Source: Acherontichlamydia pituitae (GTDB lineage Bacteria > Chlamydiota > Chlamydiia > Chlamydiales > Rhabdochlamydiaceae). Taken from it: a DNA stretch of 64,000 nucleotides. The notes beneath the pieces are model-generated. The model was not told the origin of the DNA and did no database searches. It saw nothing but the letters and a program-made list of their open reading frames with translations. A program made the position numbers and the translations under genes. The DNA lies in contig JAHCAX010000008.1 in assembly GCA_019634675.1 (NCBI GenBank), forward strand, positions 35,251-99,250, written 5' to 3'. This document shows positions 42,862-52,497 of this stretch, one piece after another (positions within the stretch are counted from its first letter, which is position 1; each line of letters begins with the position of its first letter).

Positions 42862-43882
42862 TGGGTATCTCAGGTCTTGGGCGGCTTTCATGGATATAGC
42901 TAGCGGTCACTTCGACAAATTCCGCTTTTCTCTGAAGCTCTTTAATGCTGCGTGCGCCGCCGTAGGTCAGTCCGCTGCGGACTCCGCCGAGGAGCTGATT
43001 GATGAGCTGTTCTGCGCTTCCTGAAACTGGTCCCCAAAAGTCGATCCCTTCAGCAACAGTTTTTTCTTTCAGTCCGCCATAGAAGTCATTTTGAAAGTCT
43101 TCGCTTGCCTGGCCTCGGAACTTGGCTTCCAAACCCGATGGATACCTATCAGTTTTGCGTTTGGGAGCAGCGCTCTCTTTTGTCATCGCAAACAATTTGC
43201 CGATCATCACTGTACTAGCACCTGCTGCCAAAGCGAGGACGACATCTCGGCTGTTGCGGATTCCACCATCTGCAATGAGCGGGACCCGCAGCTTTTCTGC
43301 GATCTTGGCGCAATCATAGATAGCTGAGAATTGCGGCACGCCAAACCCTGTCACAATCCGTGTTGTGCACGCGGCTCCAGGTCCTACGCCGACTTTGACA
43401 GCGTCAGCGCCGGCATTAACGAGGTCATGGTAGGCCATCGCCGTGCAGACGTTTCCTGCGATAATCTCTTTGTCCGGGTGCGTCCGTTTCAACTCATGGA
43501 TGAACTGGAACATCCGGTCGGAGTGTCCATGGGCGACATCGATACAGACCCCTGCAGCGCCTAAGTCGAGCAGTTTGCGCGTTTCGTCAATTTTTTGGAT
43601 CCCGCATGAAATAAACGTGGATTGGCCATACTTCTTGACCCACTTTTCTTGGTCCTCAAATCCCGTGAAGCGATGGAAGATGGGAACTGTCCCCTGTTTG
43701 ATCAAAATATCTGCAAGCTCTTCGCTGATCGCCGTGTCCATGTTGGCGCAAATAAGGGGGATGTGGATCTTACGGTTTTTAGTCAGCCAGCTTTCCAAAG
43801 ACGGCTCCGTCCGGGATGGAACGTTATTGAACTGGGGAACTAAAGCCACATCGTCGAATGTATAGCCTCGTCGAAAAGTCAT
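42854..43882 (-). CDS. IMP dehydrogenase / GMP reductase family enzyme without CBS domains
   Basis: A 342-residue TIM-barrel enzyme. The catalytic loop reads GVGPGAACTTRIVTG with the nucleophilic Cys; GVPQFSAI, LIADGGIRNSRDVVLALAAGAS and MIGKLFA bind the IMP/GMP phosphate; SGLTYGGARSIKEL is the C-terminal block. No CBS pair is inserted, as in GMP reductases and short IMPDHs. I cannot choose between guanine synthesis (GuaB) and salvage (GuaC) by eye; the loop looks slightly more IMPDH-like. First gene of a minus-strand operon with phytase, HD hydrolase and the NTT-like transporter. Confidence 0.85.
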   Translation of the reverse strand: MTFRRGYTFDDVALVPQFNNVPSRTEPSLESWLTKNRKIHIPLICANMDTAISEELADILIKQGTVPIFHRFTGFEDQEKWVKKYGQSTFISCGIQKIDETRKLLDLGAAGVCIDVAHGHSDRMFQFIHELKRTHPDKEIIAGNVCTAMAYHDLVNAGADAVKVGVGPGAACTTRIVTGFGVPQFSAIYDCAKIAEKLRVPLIADGGIRNSRDVVLALAAGASTVMIGKLFAMTKESAAPKRKTDRYPSGLEAKFRGQASEDFQNDFYGGLKEKTVAEGIDFWGPVSGSAEQLINQLLGGVRSGLTYGGARSIKELQRKAEFVEVTASYIHESRPRPEIPNA

Positions 43883-43968
43883 GCGCTACCTCATAAATAG
43901 TGTTAAACTCGAGATTATAGCAGAGCTTTGAGTTTTCACTTAAACGATTATTTGCTATTATTTCGAGC

Positions 43969-44718
43969 ATGATCAGCATTACTATCCTTGCAAAAAACTG
44001 CGGCCAGACCCTTAAGCCGACCCTCGAATCCGTCAAAGGCTTTTCCGAAGTGATCCTATTGGACACCGGGTCTACCGACTCAACCCTCGAAATTGCTAAA
44101 GAATTTCCTAATGTTAAGGTCGTGGAAGGGACATTTATTGGTTTTGGTCCGACCCATAACCTCGCGAGTTCCCAAGCCTCCCATGATTGGATCCTTTCCA
44201 TCGATAGCGATGAGGTTCTTTCCCAAGAGCTCATCGATGAGATCCAACAGCTTAAGCTCGATAAAGATCAAGTTTACTCGTTGAATCGAAAAAATTTTTT
44301 CAATAAAAAATGGATCCGATGGTGCGGAGGATGGCATCCAGACCGTGTCGTCCGGCTCTATCACCGTCAAACGACCCATTTCACCGATGCCCAGGTCCAT
44401 GAAAAAATTGTAGCGAGCCACCTCCAAGTGGTCGAATTGGACTCCCCTCTTTTGCATACCCCCTACCGGAACATGGGCGACTTTTTATCCAAGATGCAGA
44501 CCTATTCTACCCTGTTCGCTGAGCAGAACCGTCAAAAAAAGTCTTCTTCCGTTTGGAAGGCTATCCTCCACGGATGGCTAGCATTCATCAAAAGTTATTT
44601 TTTTAAACGGGGATTCCTCGGCGGAAAAGAAGGCTTCATCATATCGATCTACAATGGCCATACAGCATTTTACAAGTACCTCAAGCTGATGGAAGCCAAC
44701 GAAAAGAATGATCAATAG
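43969..44718 (+). CDS. Family 2 glycosyltransferase, WaaE/KdtX-like
   Basis: A 249-residue GT-A enzyme without membrane segments. ISITILAKNCGQTLKPTLES and SEVILLDTGSTDST form the nucleotide-sugar site, DWILSIDSDEVLS the metal-binding DxD, and WCGGWHPDRVVRLYHR with QVHEKIV matches WaaE/KdtX-type LPS-core glucosyltransferases. Probable role: adding a hexose to the lipooligosaccharide core or a related glycoconjugate. Divergent from the IMPDH/GMPR gene. No Shine-Dalgarno is evident before the ATG. Confidence 0.88.
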   Translation: MISITILAKNCGQTLKPTLESVKGFSEVILLDTGSTDSTLEIAKEFPNVKVVEGTFIGFGPTHNLASSQASHDWILSIDSDEVLSQELIDEIQQLKLDKDQVYSLNRKNFFNKKWIRWCGGWHPDRVVRLYHRQTTHFTDAQVHEKIVASHLQVVELDSPLLHTPYRNMGDFLSKMQTYSTLFAEQNRQKKSSSVWKAILHGWLAFIKSYFFKRGFLGGKEGFIISIYNGHTAFYKYLKLMEANEKNDQ

Positions 44719-44742
44719 CAGGATGCTTTTTCTTCATCCTGC
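44718..44742. terminator. Hairpin between converging glycosyltransferase and ugpB genes
   Basis: Perfect 8-bp stem GCAGGATG (44718-44725) / CATCCTGC (44735-44742) directly at the stop codon of the plus-strand gene; the minus-strand gene ends at 44769. The T-run is weak on both sides. Confidence 0.4.
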
Positions 44743-44768
44743 CCTGTTAAATTTTCTTCTGAAATAAC

Positions 44769-46079
44769 TCAGGAAGCCGTCGTATGCTGCGCTTCAAAAG
44801 CTTCCAACACAGAATTGCCTTGTTTGACCGCATTATCAAGAGCTTCCTTCGGAGTCATCTCTTTATTAAACGCCTTTTCCAAGTTGTCGATGATCAGATC
44901 GCGGACTTGGATATAGTCTCCTAAGCGGACGCCTTTCGTATTCGACGTTACGCGGGAGCTCATGACAGAAAGGACAGCGATCTCCGCTGCAGGATGGTCT
45001 TTATAAAATCCTTTTTTCTTAGTCAAATAATAAGCTGCGTCGGTGATAGGCAGATAACCTGTTTTTTGATGCCAAAACGCTTGGATGGCCGGCGCTGAAA
45101 GGTATTCGAAGAACTGGACGACTCCGCGGTATTCTTCATCGCTGAAGCCGGACATCACCCAAAAAGAAGCTCCCCCGATGTTAAGGTTATAAGGTTTTTC
45201 GGCAACTTGAGGCCAATAAGGTAAAAACCCAACCCCGATCGGAAAGGATGCCTGCTTTTGCAACAAAGGAAGCCGGTTAGCGCCTTGCATGAGGATTGCG
45301 CATTTTTGATCAGCAAAAAGCTTTTCAGGCTCCGGATTAAAACGTCCTGCGTAAGTGAAAGTTCCCGAATCGAGCCACTCAACTAATTTTGAGAGATGGA
45401 AAACTTCTGGGTCCTGGTTGAAGATCAAACGGGCAGACAACCCTTTAAAGCCATTGGCCTCTGATGCAAAAGGGAGGTTGTGCCAGCTGCAAAAATGCTC
45501 CAAATGGTAAGCGGCAGGCCATGCAGTCGTGTACCCTTTATATCCTTTTTTCTTAAGATCGAGGGCAAATTTTTCGAGATCTTGCCAAGTCTTTGGCGGT
45601 TTATCTGGATCGAGTCCCGCATCCTCAAAAGCTTTTTTATTGTAGAACAGGATACCGGTCGACGCATTCCACGGCAAAGACATCATAATCCCTTCAGAAT
45701 TGGAATAGAAGCTGCGCACCGAATCGATATAGACATCGGGATCGAACTTCTTGTGGTAGGTCGACATGAGGTCGTTGACCGGTTTAAAGACCCCTTCTTT
45801 CATCATGGCGGTCAGCGTCGCGACTTCGTAGATCTGAAGGATATGGGGATGCTCCCCATTCTGATAGGCCTCTATCCCCTGCTCGTAGACTTTTGTGTAA
45901 TTTTCTTTTTTAACGAGGACGATTTTGTAATTGCCCGAATGGTGGTTGAAATCGTCGACGATCTCTGTAAAGACCTCGGCAAGGGGCCCATCAAAGGCAT
46001 GCCATAGCTCGATGTCTGTTGCAGCAAAAGATTGAGCTGTCAAGAAAAGAGAACCGCAGGAGAACAAAAATCGTTTCAT
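44769..46079 (-). CDS. ugpB: Periplasmic solute-binding protein, UgpB-like (glycerol-3-phosphate ABC transporter)
   Basis: A 436-residue family 1 solute-binding protein with signal peptide (MKRFLFSCGSLFLTAQSFA, cleavage near residue 20). ELWHAFDGPLAEVFTEIV, LPWNASTGILFYNKKAFEDAG and AWPAAYHLEHFCSWHNLPFA follow the UgpB pattern. UgpB binds glycerol-3-phosphate or its diesters. No permease or ATPase genes are adjacent, so its partners must be elsewhere, or it may have been kept as a lone binding protein. Confidence 0.88.
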   Translation of the reverse strand: MKRFLFSCGSLFLTAQSFAATDIELWHAFDGPLAEVFTEIVDDFNHHSGNYKIVLVKKENYTKVYEQGIEAYQNGEHPHILQIYEVATLTAMMKEGVFKPVNDLMSTYHKKFDPDVYIDSVRSFYSNSEGIMMSLPWNASTGILFYNKKAFEDAGLDPDKPPKTWQDLEKFALDLKKKGYKGYTTAWPAAYHLEHFCSWHNLPFASEANGFKGLSARLIFNQDPEVFHLSKLVEWLDSGTFTYAGRFNPEPEKLFADQKCAILMQGANRLPLLQKQASFPIGVGFLPYWPQVAEKPYNLNIGGASFWVMSGFSDEEYRGVVQFFEYLSAPAIQAFWHQKTGYLPITDAAYYLTKKKGFYKDHPAAEIAVLSVMSSRVTSNTKGVRLGDYIQVRDLIIDNLEKAFNKEMTPKEALDNAVKQGNSVLEAFEAQHTTAS

Positions 46080-46151
46080 ATCGCCTCTTTTGAGCTAAGC
46101 TTAAAAAGCATTTATCATAACGCGGCTTCTTAATCATTACAACGGTTAAGC

Positions 46152-46952
46152 TTACTCTCCAGCGTCTACAACAACCTGAACGTGAGCCCCGGCATTTTGG
46201 GCATCGCCAACTGGCGGAAGCTGCGGAGGCGTATAGCCTAAATCAATGAGCTGTTGGTTCAATTCATCTGTATAGTGGCTGATCATAGGAAGCACCCTGC
46301 CTCTAACGAGGATTGGCATCTGGGCATGGTCGGGATGGTCTGCCGGCAAGCGGATGATCCTTCCGATTTCAGTCCACTCGGCAGATAGATTATTCGGAAC
46401 TACTCCTGCCGGAAGGCCCGTCATATAAGTTTCAAAAACAGGGAAGCTTAACGGCAGGTTGGCCGGAGGATCTACTTTCAAACATTGTTTGGCCATTTTT
46501 CGAGATTGGTTCAGAAACTCCAAGGAGTTAAAGATCGTCTGAAGATGGACAAACTGATCGGTCCGTTGCTGGACAAGGGCGGTCTGCTTGCTATTTCTCC
46601 AATAGACGATGCCAGCATGGAGGGCTGTTGCGACCATCGCTGTCAGGCCGACCACCTGGCCAGCGTTCGTCCCTGCGCTGCTTTCATCCCAACTATTGAT
46701 GGTGTTGATCAACAAGGTCCCAAAAGCTACGATCCAAGTCCCTGCAGGAGAAAGATGGGTGTAAGAACTTGTGAACACAGAGCTCTGCGCGCTGTCTACC
46801 CGGTTCGATGCCGTGCCGCGCACCTGCTGCGTATGAGCCATTAAATTATTAATAGTGGCTTTAAGCGCCGCTATATCATCAGGAGTGATGTTTTTAAGGA
46901 CTGCCGGCACAGTTGTCCGCAATGCGGAATAAACTGGAGATGCTGCTGCCAT
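46152..46952 (-). CDS. Hypothetical membrane protein, inclusion-membrane-like
   Basis: A 266-residue protein. The ATG at 46952 has an AGGAG site and is preferred over one 13 codons earlier. Two hydrophobic segments (GTWIVAFGTLLINTI and GQVVGLTAMVATALHAGIVYW) separated by a short loop form the bilobed hairpin typical of chlamydial Inc proteins. The N-terminal 80 residues are Ser/Thr-rich; the C-terminal 120 are polar and Pro-rich. No family recognised. Confidence 0.6.
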   Translation of the reverse strand: MAAASPVYSALRTTVPAVLKNITPDDIAALKATINNLMAHTQQVRGTASNRVDSAQSSVFTSSYTHLSPAGTWIVAFGTLLINTINSWDESSAGTNAGQVVGLTAMVATALHAGIVYWRNSKQTALVQQRTDQFVHLQTIFNSLEFLNQSRKMAKQCLKVDPPANLPLSFPVFETYMTGLPAGVVPNNLSAEWTEIGRIIRLPADHPDHAQMPILVRGRVLPMISHYTDELNQQLIDLGYTPPQLPPVGDAQNAGAHVQVVVDAGE

Positions 46953-47102
46953 CTTGGAATCTCCTATAAGAAAAAGAGGGCCATTGTTCATCCGTCAACT
47001 TATTTTTTTCAATCAATTTGTTTACATTCGTGAAAAAAATAAAGTCAGGTGAACTTGTTAATGGATTCGATACGCAACTGATTTGATGATGAAAAAGAAG
47101 AA

Positions 47103-47176
47103 TAGCGGTTGTCGGATTTGAACCAACGACACTCGGATTATGATTCCGATGCTCTAACCAACTGAGCTAAACCGCC
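47103..47176 (-). tRNA. tRNA-Met (elongator, anticodon CAU)
   Basis: Folds as a complete cloverleaf: acceptor GGCGGTT/AACCGCT (G1-U72 as in Bacillus elongator Met), D arm TAGCTCAGTTGGTTAGAGC, anticodon stem TCGGA/TCCGA with loop ATCATAA, T arm GTTGG/CCGAC with TTCAAAT. CCA is not encoded. A CAU tRNA could also be tRNA-Ile2; the B. subtilis-like acceptor favours Met. Confidence 0.85.
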
Positions 47177-47187
47177 GTCAAAAAAAA

Positions 47188-47260
47188 TAGCGGGGGAAGG
47201 ATTCGAACCTCCGGCCTTTGGGTTATGAGCCCAACGAGCTAACCACTGCTCCACCCCGCG
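47188..47260 (-). tRNA. Initiator tRNA-fMet (anticodon CAU)
   Basis: Cloverleaf with the initiator hallmarks: unpaired C1-U72 at the acceptor top (CGCGGGG/CCCCGCT) and three G-C pairs next to the anticodon loop (TTGGG CTCATAA CCCAA). CCA is not encoded. Lies 11 nt upstream of the elongator tRNA-Met, so both are probably one transcript. Confidence 0.92.
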
Positions 47261-47358
47261 GCAGATTTGCAAAATTTGAAATGTAAATGCTACCAGAGGT
47301 GCGAATATTCTCAAAGCTTTTCTTTTCCAAGACAAATTTTAAGCCTGATTCCTATGCG

Positions 47359-50214
47359 CTATTTGGCTAAAATCCCTCTTAAAACGTAGGGTAAAATCCC
47401 GCCGTGCTTATAGTACTCAACCTCCGTCGGCGTGTCGATTCGGGCGATCACAGGAACATCCATCGAAGTTTTTCCTGCTTTGGAAATCGACAAGGTCAAT
47501 TTTAAGCGAGGCTTGATCCCATTTTCCAATCCGAGGATAGAAAAGGTCTCTTCGCCTGTCAGATTGAGGCTTTCATGGGTCTCATTTCCAGAAAACTCCA
47601 AAGGAAGGATCCCCATGCCGATCAAATTGCTCCGGTGGATCCTCTCAAAGCTTGTTGCCACCACAGCGCGCACTCCTAGCAGTGCAGACCCTTTGGCAGC
47701 CCAATCGCGCGAGCTTCCCATCCCATAGTCTTTCCCAGCAAAAATGATCAGAGGAACTTTTCTCTCAGCATAGATCTGGCAGGCATCAAAGATCGACATG
47801 ATCGTTCCATCTGGAAGGAGCTTGGTATAACCGCCCTCTTTCCCATCGGCCATCTTATTACGGATCCGCACATTGGCAAAAGTGCCCCGCATCATCACAT
47901 TGTGATTGCCCCTGCGGCTGCCGTAGCTGTTGAAATCCCCCTCTTTAATCCCTCGAGAGATCAAATACTTGCCTGCAGGCGAAGTCGCCTTGAACGCTCC
48001 GGCTGGAGAGATGTGGTCTGTAGTCACCGAGTCTCCGAACAGAGCCAAGCAGCGCATGTTCATCAGCGGTTTTTGTTCCGGAAGCTTCAATGAAAAGCCT
48101 TCAAAGTAGGGAGGCTGCTGAATATAGGTGCTCTTTTCATCCCATTTATATTGGACGCCGCGTGTAGCCGGGATTTCTTTCCAGATCGGATTATCTTCCA
48201 AAATATTGGCGTACCTTTTCTTGAACATTTCAGGTTGGAGCCCTTTTCGGATCGCTTGATCGATCTCTTCGGGGCTTGGCCAAATGTCTTTTAAAAAGAC
48301 CGGCTTGCCATCTTTGCAATACCCGATCGGCTCCTTTTCCAAATCGATATCGACCCTGCCTGCCAATGCAAAAGCAACGACGAGCGGCGGGGACATCAAG
48401 AAGTTCGCTTTAACAGAGCCGTGGATCCTTGCTTCGAAATTCCTATTTCCGCTGAGCACGCTTGCAGCGATCAGATCATACTCCTTGATCGCATTTTCGA
48501 GCCGCTCTTCCAATGGCCCGCTATTGCCGATGCATGTTGTGCATCCATAAGCAACAAGCTGAAAACCTAATTGATCAAGATAAGGCTGCAAGCCTGTCTT
48601 TTCCAGATAATCGGTCACAACGCGGGATCCTGGAGCAAGGCTTGTTTTGACCGTATGGTTTACCTTTAATCCTTTTTCCACCGCTTTTTTTGCCAGAAGA
48701 CCAGCTGCGATCATCACATTGGGATTGCTTGTGTTTGTGCAGCTTGTGATCGCAGCAATCACGACCGATCCGTGCGATAAGACCACATCGCAGGGGACCA
48801 CCTCGCAATAACCAGGGTTGGCAACCGCTTCTGTAAGCGGCCGGTTTTGCACCATCTCCGATTCGCTCCAGTTGGCGCGCGATGTGTCATTTTCCATCGA
48901 TTCCTTCCCGCCTGTTTGGTGCGGAGAATTTAGAGAAAACGAGCCGTCGGAATGGACAAAAACCTTCGGAGAATTGCCCTTGGGCTTCGCATATCCCCCT
49001 TCTGCAATCTCAGATGAAAGAAGCTGCGCGAACTTCGTTTTCAAATTGACCAGATCGATCCGGTCTTGAGGACGTTTAGGGCCGGCAACGCACGGCTTGA
49101 TGCTGCTTAAGTCCAGTTCGAGGACTTTTGTGAAATCGACCTCCCCTTTTCGCGGAATGCCGAACAGATGCTGGGCCTTCAAATACTCGTGGATCTCCCC
49201 GATCTCTTTTTCCCCCCGCCCTGTCATTTTCAAATAGTCTAGGGTCTTTTCATCGACAGGGAAAAAGCCCATCGTAGCCCCATACTCCGGCGCCATATTC
49301 CCGATCGTCGCCCGGTCAGCCACGGTCAAGCTCGCCGCACCCTCTCCGAAGAACTCGACAAACTTTCCAACCACTTTCTCTTTGCGCAAGAGCTCCGTGA
49401 TCCGTAAGGTCAAATCGGTCGCCGTCACCCCTTTTTGAAGCTGGCCGCTTAACAAGACCCCGATCACTTCAGGGGTCTCTAATGCTACGGGTTGTCCTAG
49501 CATCGCGGCTTCTGCCTCGATCCCTCCGACTCCCCAGCCGACAACGCCAAGGCCATTGATCATCGTCGTATGCGAATCGGTCCCGACCAATGTATCCGGA
49601 TACAGAAGGGTTATCCCCTTTTCTCCTTTGGCAACAACGACTGTTGCAATATTCTCCAAATTCACTTGATGGACAATTCCAATGCCTGGCGGCACAACCT
49701 GAAACGTTTTAAATGCCTCCTGCCCCCACTTCAAAAACGAATACCTCTCATTATTGCGATGGAACTCGGTGCGCAGATTGAACAAAAAGGCATCCTCCGT
49801 TCCGGAACGGTCGACTTGGACAGAGTGGTCGACGACGAGGTCGACCGGGACCAACGGCTCGATCAGAGAAGCATCAAACCCTTGCGCAGCCACGGCATCG
49901 CGCATGGCTGCGAGATCGACAAGCAAAGGTACGCCGGTAAAGTCTTGCAGGATCACCCGAGAAACGACAAAAGGGACATCTCCTCCCGGATTTTCCTTAG
50001 GCGACCATTTCGCTAATCGGACGACATCTTCTTCAGTCACTTTGAGCCCATCGCAATTGCGCAATAGCGATTCTAACATGATCCGAATGGAGACAGGCAG
50101 CCGTTTGATCGAGATCTTGGCATGTTCTTCGAAAGCTGGAAGCGAGTAGTAGTACCGCCGTTTGTCATCGTTTAACGATTTCAGTGTCTGGAATGGATTG
50201 ATCAGATCTGGCAT
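47359..50214 (-). CDS. acnA: Aconitate hydratase (AcnA/IRP1 type)
   Basis: TCA-cycle enzyme interconverting citrate and isocitrate. The 4Fe-4S ligands are Cys492 (SCTNTSNPN) and Cys558/Cys561 (GCTTCIGNSG), with the same 66+3 spacing as in IRP1/AcnA. VDHSVQVDRSG, GTDSHTTMINGLGV and YGMGSSRDWAAKG are further active-site blocks. At 951 residues it is about 55 longer than usual; the excess lies before Cys492, in a Ser/Asn-rich stretch around residues 395-450. No Shine-Dalgarno problem. Stand-alone gene, downstream of the AT-rich LRR region. Confidence 0.96.
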   Translation of the reverse strand: MPDLINPFQTLKSLNDDKRRYYYSLPAFEEHAKISIKRLPVSIRIMLESLLRNCDGLKVTEEDVVRLAKWSPKENPGGDVPFVVSRVILQDFTGVPLLVDLAAMRDAVAAQGFDASLIEPLVPVDLVVDHSVQVDRSGTEDAFLFNLRTEFHRNNERYSFLKWGQEAFKTFQVVPPGIGIVHQVNLENIATVVVAKGEKGITLLYPDTLVGTDSHTTMINGLGVVGWGVGGIEAEAAMLGQPVALETPEVIGVLLSGQLQKGVTATDLTLRITELLRKEKVVGKFVEFFGEGAASLTVADRATIGNMAPEYGATMGFFPVDEKTLDYLKMTGRGEKEIGEIHEYLKAQHLFGIPRKGEVDFTKVLELDLSSIKPCVAGPKRPQDRIDLVNLKTKFAQLLSSEIAEGGYAKPKGNSPKVFVHSDGSFSLNSPHQTGGKESMENDTSRANWSESEMVQNRPLTEAVANPGYCEVVPCDVVLSHGSVVIAAITSCTNTSNPNVMIAAGLLAKKAVEKGLKVNHTVKTSLAPGSRVVTDYLEKTGLQPYLDQLGFQLVAYGCTTCIGNSGPLEERLENAIKEYDLIAASVLSGNRNFEARIHGSVKANFLMSPPLVVAFALAGRVDIDLEKEPIGYCKDGKPVFLKDIWPSPEEIDQAIRKGLQPEMFKKRYANILEDNPIWKEIPATRGVQYKWDEKSTYIQQPPYFEGFSLKLPEQKPLMNMRCLALFGDSVTTDHISPAGAFKATSPAGKYLISRGIKEGDFNSYGSRRGNHNVMMRGTFANVRIRNKMADGKEGGYTKLLPDGTIMSIFDACQIYAERKVPLIIFAGKDYGMGSSRDWAAKGSALLGVRAVVATSFERIHRSNLIGMGILPLEFSGNETHESLNLTGEETFSILGLENGIKPRLKLTLSISKAGKTSMDVPVIARIDTPTEVEYYKHGGILPYVLRGILAK

Positions 50215-50442
50215 GGAACTACCCCCTTAGCAAGCTTATGAGCAAAATACTTTCTATATTCTTTTTTTGCAAAGCTGCTTCTCTCCACTCGCTAATTAAA
50301 TTACAAACATCTAATAATAAGCTATTTACAATAATTCACAACGGTGTCGTAACAAGTCTAAAACAAAAAAACACATCTTAATAATAAATAAACATTTTAC
50401 TTGTAAAATTTCAATCAAACAAAAACTAAAATAGAGAAATTA

Positions 50443-52446
50443 ATGTATTTTCAATATTCATTCGATGAATCTAGTGCACTCACAGTCTATCAACACTTAT
50501 GGAGACTGCATCAAAGCAACGACATCGACTTAAAACTAGATAGCTTGAATTCATTACCCGAAAGTTTCCGCCAGCCCCTTTTCGAAAGCATATCGGAGCA
50601 AGCAGGGCGACCGTCCGATCTCGAGTATGCAAAGGCTCATGTTTTTGATTCCATCCCTAAGCTCCAGCAAGCTGTAAACAAAGTGGCATTTCACGCGTTT
50701 CAATCTCTCAGCAGAGATGAAAAAAAGCAGATTGGATCGAAGGTATCCGAGCGTTTTTGCAATCCTAATTTGAAAGATGCTGACTGGAAAGAGCTCTATG
50801 TCTCAAATAATATTCCTGCTTTACTAAAAAGGATGCACGACTGTTTGGGAGACCTTACTCCAGAACTGCAACAAATCTTAGATAAATGGGTCGAACAAGA
50901 AGAACCAGGAGAACAAAGAGATCGAGCCCGATCAGCTATCATTGAATTTTTAAAAGACCGCAGTAAAACAAAGCTTGAACTTAGCAGTTTAGAACTAAAA
51001 AGCCTACCTTCCATTTTTGATAAAGAACCGTTTATCATAAGACTGGAAACGCTGAGACTGGACATAAATAAACTGACATCCCTTCCGGTAGAAATCTGTC
51101 ACCTCCAGAACTTGACGAATCTTTATCTCTCTCATAATAAGATCTCAACCCTGCCTGCGGAAATCGGTCAGCTCAAAAAATTGACGAAACTACTTTTATC
51201 CGATAATCAAATCACCTCTCTTCCCGAACAAATTTGCCAGCTCGAAAACTTAACAGAGCTGAACCTCCCATTCAATCAGCTCACCTCTCTTCCTGAACAA
51301 ATCGGCCAGCTGCAAAATTTAAGAGATCTATGCCTCTCTAGCAATTTCCTCGTATCGATACCTGAGCAGATCGGTCAGCTTCAAAATTTGACCCGTTTCA
51401 ACCTATCTTCGAACCAGACCTTGCAAGGACTTCCCAACCAGATTCTTCATTTGCACCTTAGCTGTGAAGTCTCTATCTATGAAACGGGACTCTCCCAGCA
51501 TGTTCGAGCCAACTTGCAAGAAACATGCAATGCCCCTGGCTATCGAGGTCCAAGGATCGGCTACTCCATGGAACATATGGAAGACCATCACGGCGAGGAG
51601 CTTAATCCTTTGCCGACATTGATTATTGAGCTTTTTTCTGTCTTAAAAGAACAGCCAAGAGCATTTCCTCAATTAGACCAACTCGATGATGTCCAAAAAG
51701 GATCGATCCAATCTTGGTTAAGCCGTTTGTCAGATACTGCAGACTATAAGCGCCAAGGAAAATTCCAAAAAGCCTTCGTCAAACAGATCTTAAACTACCT
51801 TCAACAAGCAAATGATGACCCGCAATTTAGAGAAGCCTTCCTAAATATCATCGCCGATGCTGCGATCACTTGCGGAGACCGCATCTCCCTCTCTATTTTA
51901 CATGTTGGAATCGCTTCCCGCCTACGTCTGATAACGGACATTCATGAGCTGCGAAAGTTTCTCACCGGTACCGTATGGCCAGTCCAGATGCTTGAGGAAA
52001 TTGCTCGTCAAAAGACGGGAACTTTACGTTTTTTTGATGAGATCGAAGTCTACCTCGGCTACCCGATCATGGTTCGAGAGAAGCTCGGACTAGAGATCGC
52101 CGTAAAAGAGATGCTCTACTTCCGCTGCAGCGCTCTAAACAAAGACGATCTAGACCAAGCAGCTGAATTTGTGATGCAGCAGCAAAGTAACGAAAATGCC
52201 GTCTGCGCTTATCTTGCCAGCCGTGAAGACTGGATCAATGCGCTGAAAGCTCAATACCCGGAGCGTAGCGCAGTAATCGATGAAGAGAACTACCAAGAAT
52301 TAGACGCTGCCGGCGAAGACAAAGAAAAGCTCGATCAGCTTGAGGCCAACCAGAAACAGCGCTGGGAAGCTTTGACTGCTAGAGAACTGGTGAGACAAGA
52401 AGCTTTAAACGCTGTAACCCCAAACTTAGATGAGCTAATCGTGTAA
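50443..52446 (+). CDS. LRR-NEL E3 ubiquitin ligase (IpaH/SspH-like), copy 1
   Basis: A 667-residue putative secreted E3 ligase. Residues 1-150: shared N-terminal domain (GRPSDLEYAKAHVFDS; also in the proteins at 24263 and 25842). Residues 200-345: six LRRs of 23 residues. From GYRGPRIGYSME onward it is an NEL domain as in IpaH/SspH/SlrP: WLSRLSDTADY, the catalytic Cys477 in TCGDRISLS (CxD motif) and RFFDEIEVYLGYPIMVREKLGL. NEL enzymes transfer ubiquitin from host E2 to targets chosen by the LRR. First of three tandem copies, after a 228-bp AT-rich gap. Confidence 0.9.
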   Translation: MYFQYSFDESSALTVYQHLWRLHQSNDIDLKLDSLNSLPESFRQPLFESISEQAGRPSDLEYAKAHVFDSIPKLQQAVNKVAFHAFQSLSRDEKKQIGSKVSERFCNPNLKDADWKELYVSNNIPALLKRMHDCLGDLTPELQQILDKWVEQEEPGEQRDRARSAIIEFLKDRSKTKLELSSLELKSLPSIFDKEPFIIRLETLRLDINKLTSLPVEICHLQNLTNLYLSHNKISTLPAEIGQLKKLTKLLLSDNQITSLPEQICQLENLTELNLPFNQLTSLPEQIGQLQNLRDLCLSSNFLVSIPEQIGQLQNLTRFNLSSNQTLQGLPNQILHLHLSCEVSIYETGLSQHVRANLQETCNAPGYRGPRIGYSMEHMEDHHGEELNPLPTLIIELFSVLKEQPRAFPQLDQLDDVQKGSIQSWLSRLSDTADYKRQGKFQKAFVKQILNYLQQANDDPQFREAFLNIIADAAITCGDRISLSILHVGIASRLRLITDIHELRKFLTGTVWPVQMLEEIARQKTGTLRFFDEIEVYLGYPIMVREKLGLEIAVKEMLYFRCSALNKDDLDQAAEFVMQQQSNENAVCAYLASREDWINALKAQYPERSAVIDEENYQELDAAGEDKEKLDQLEANQKQRWEALTARELVRQEALNAVTPNLDELIV

Positions 52447-52497
52447 ATTCGAAATGCAAACTCTAAAACCTATAAAAAATTAAAAAAGGGTTTAATC

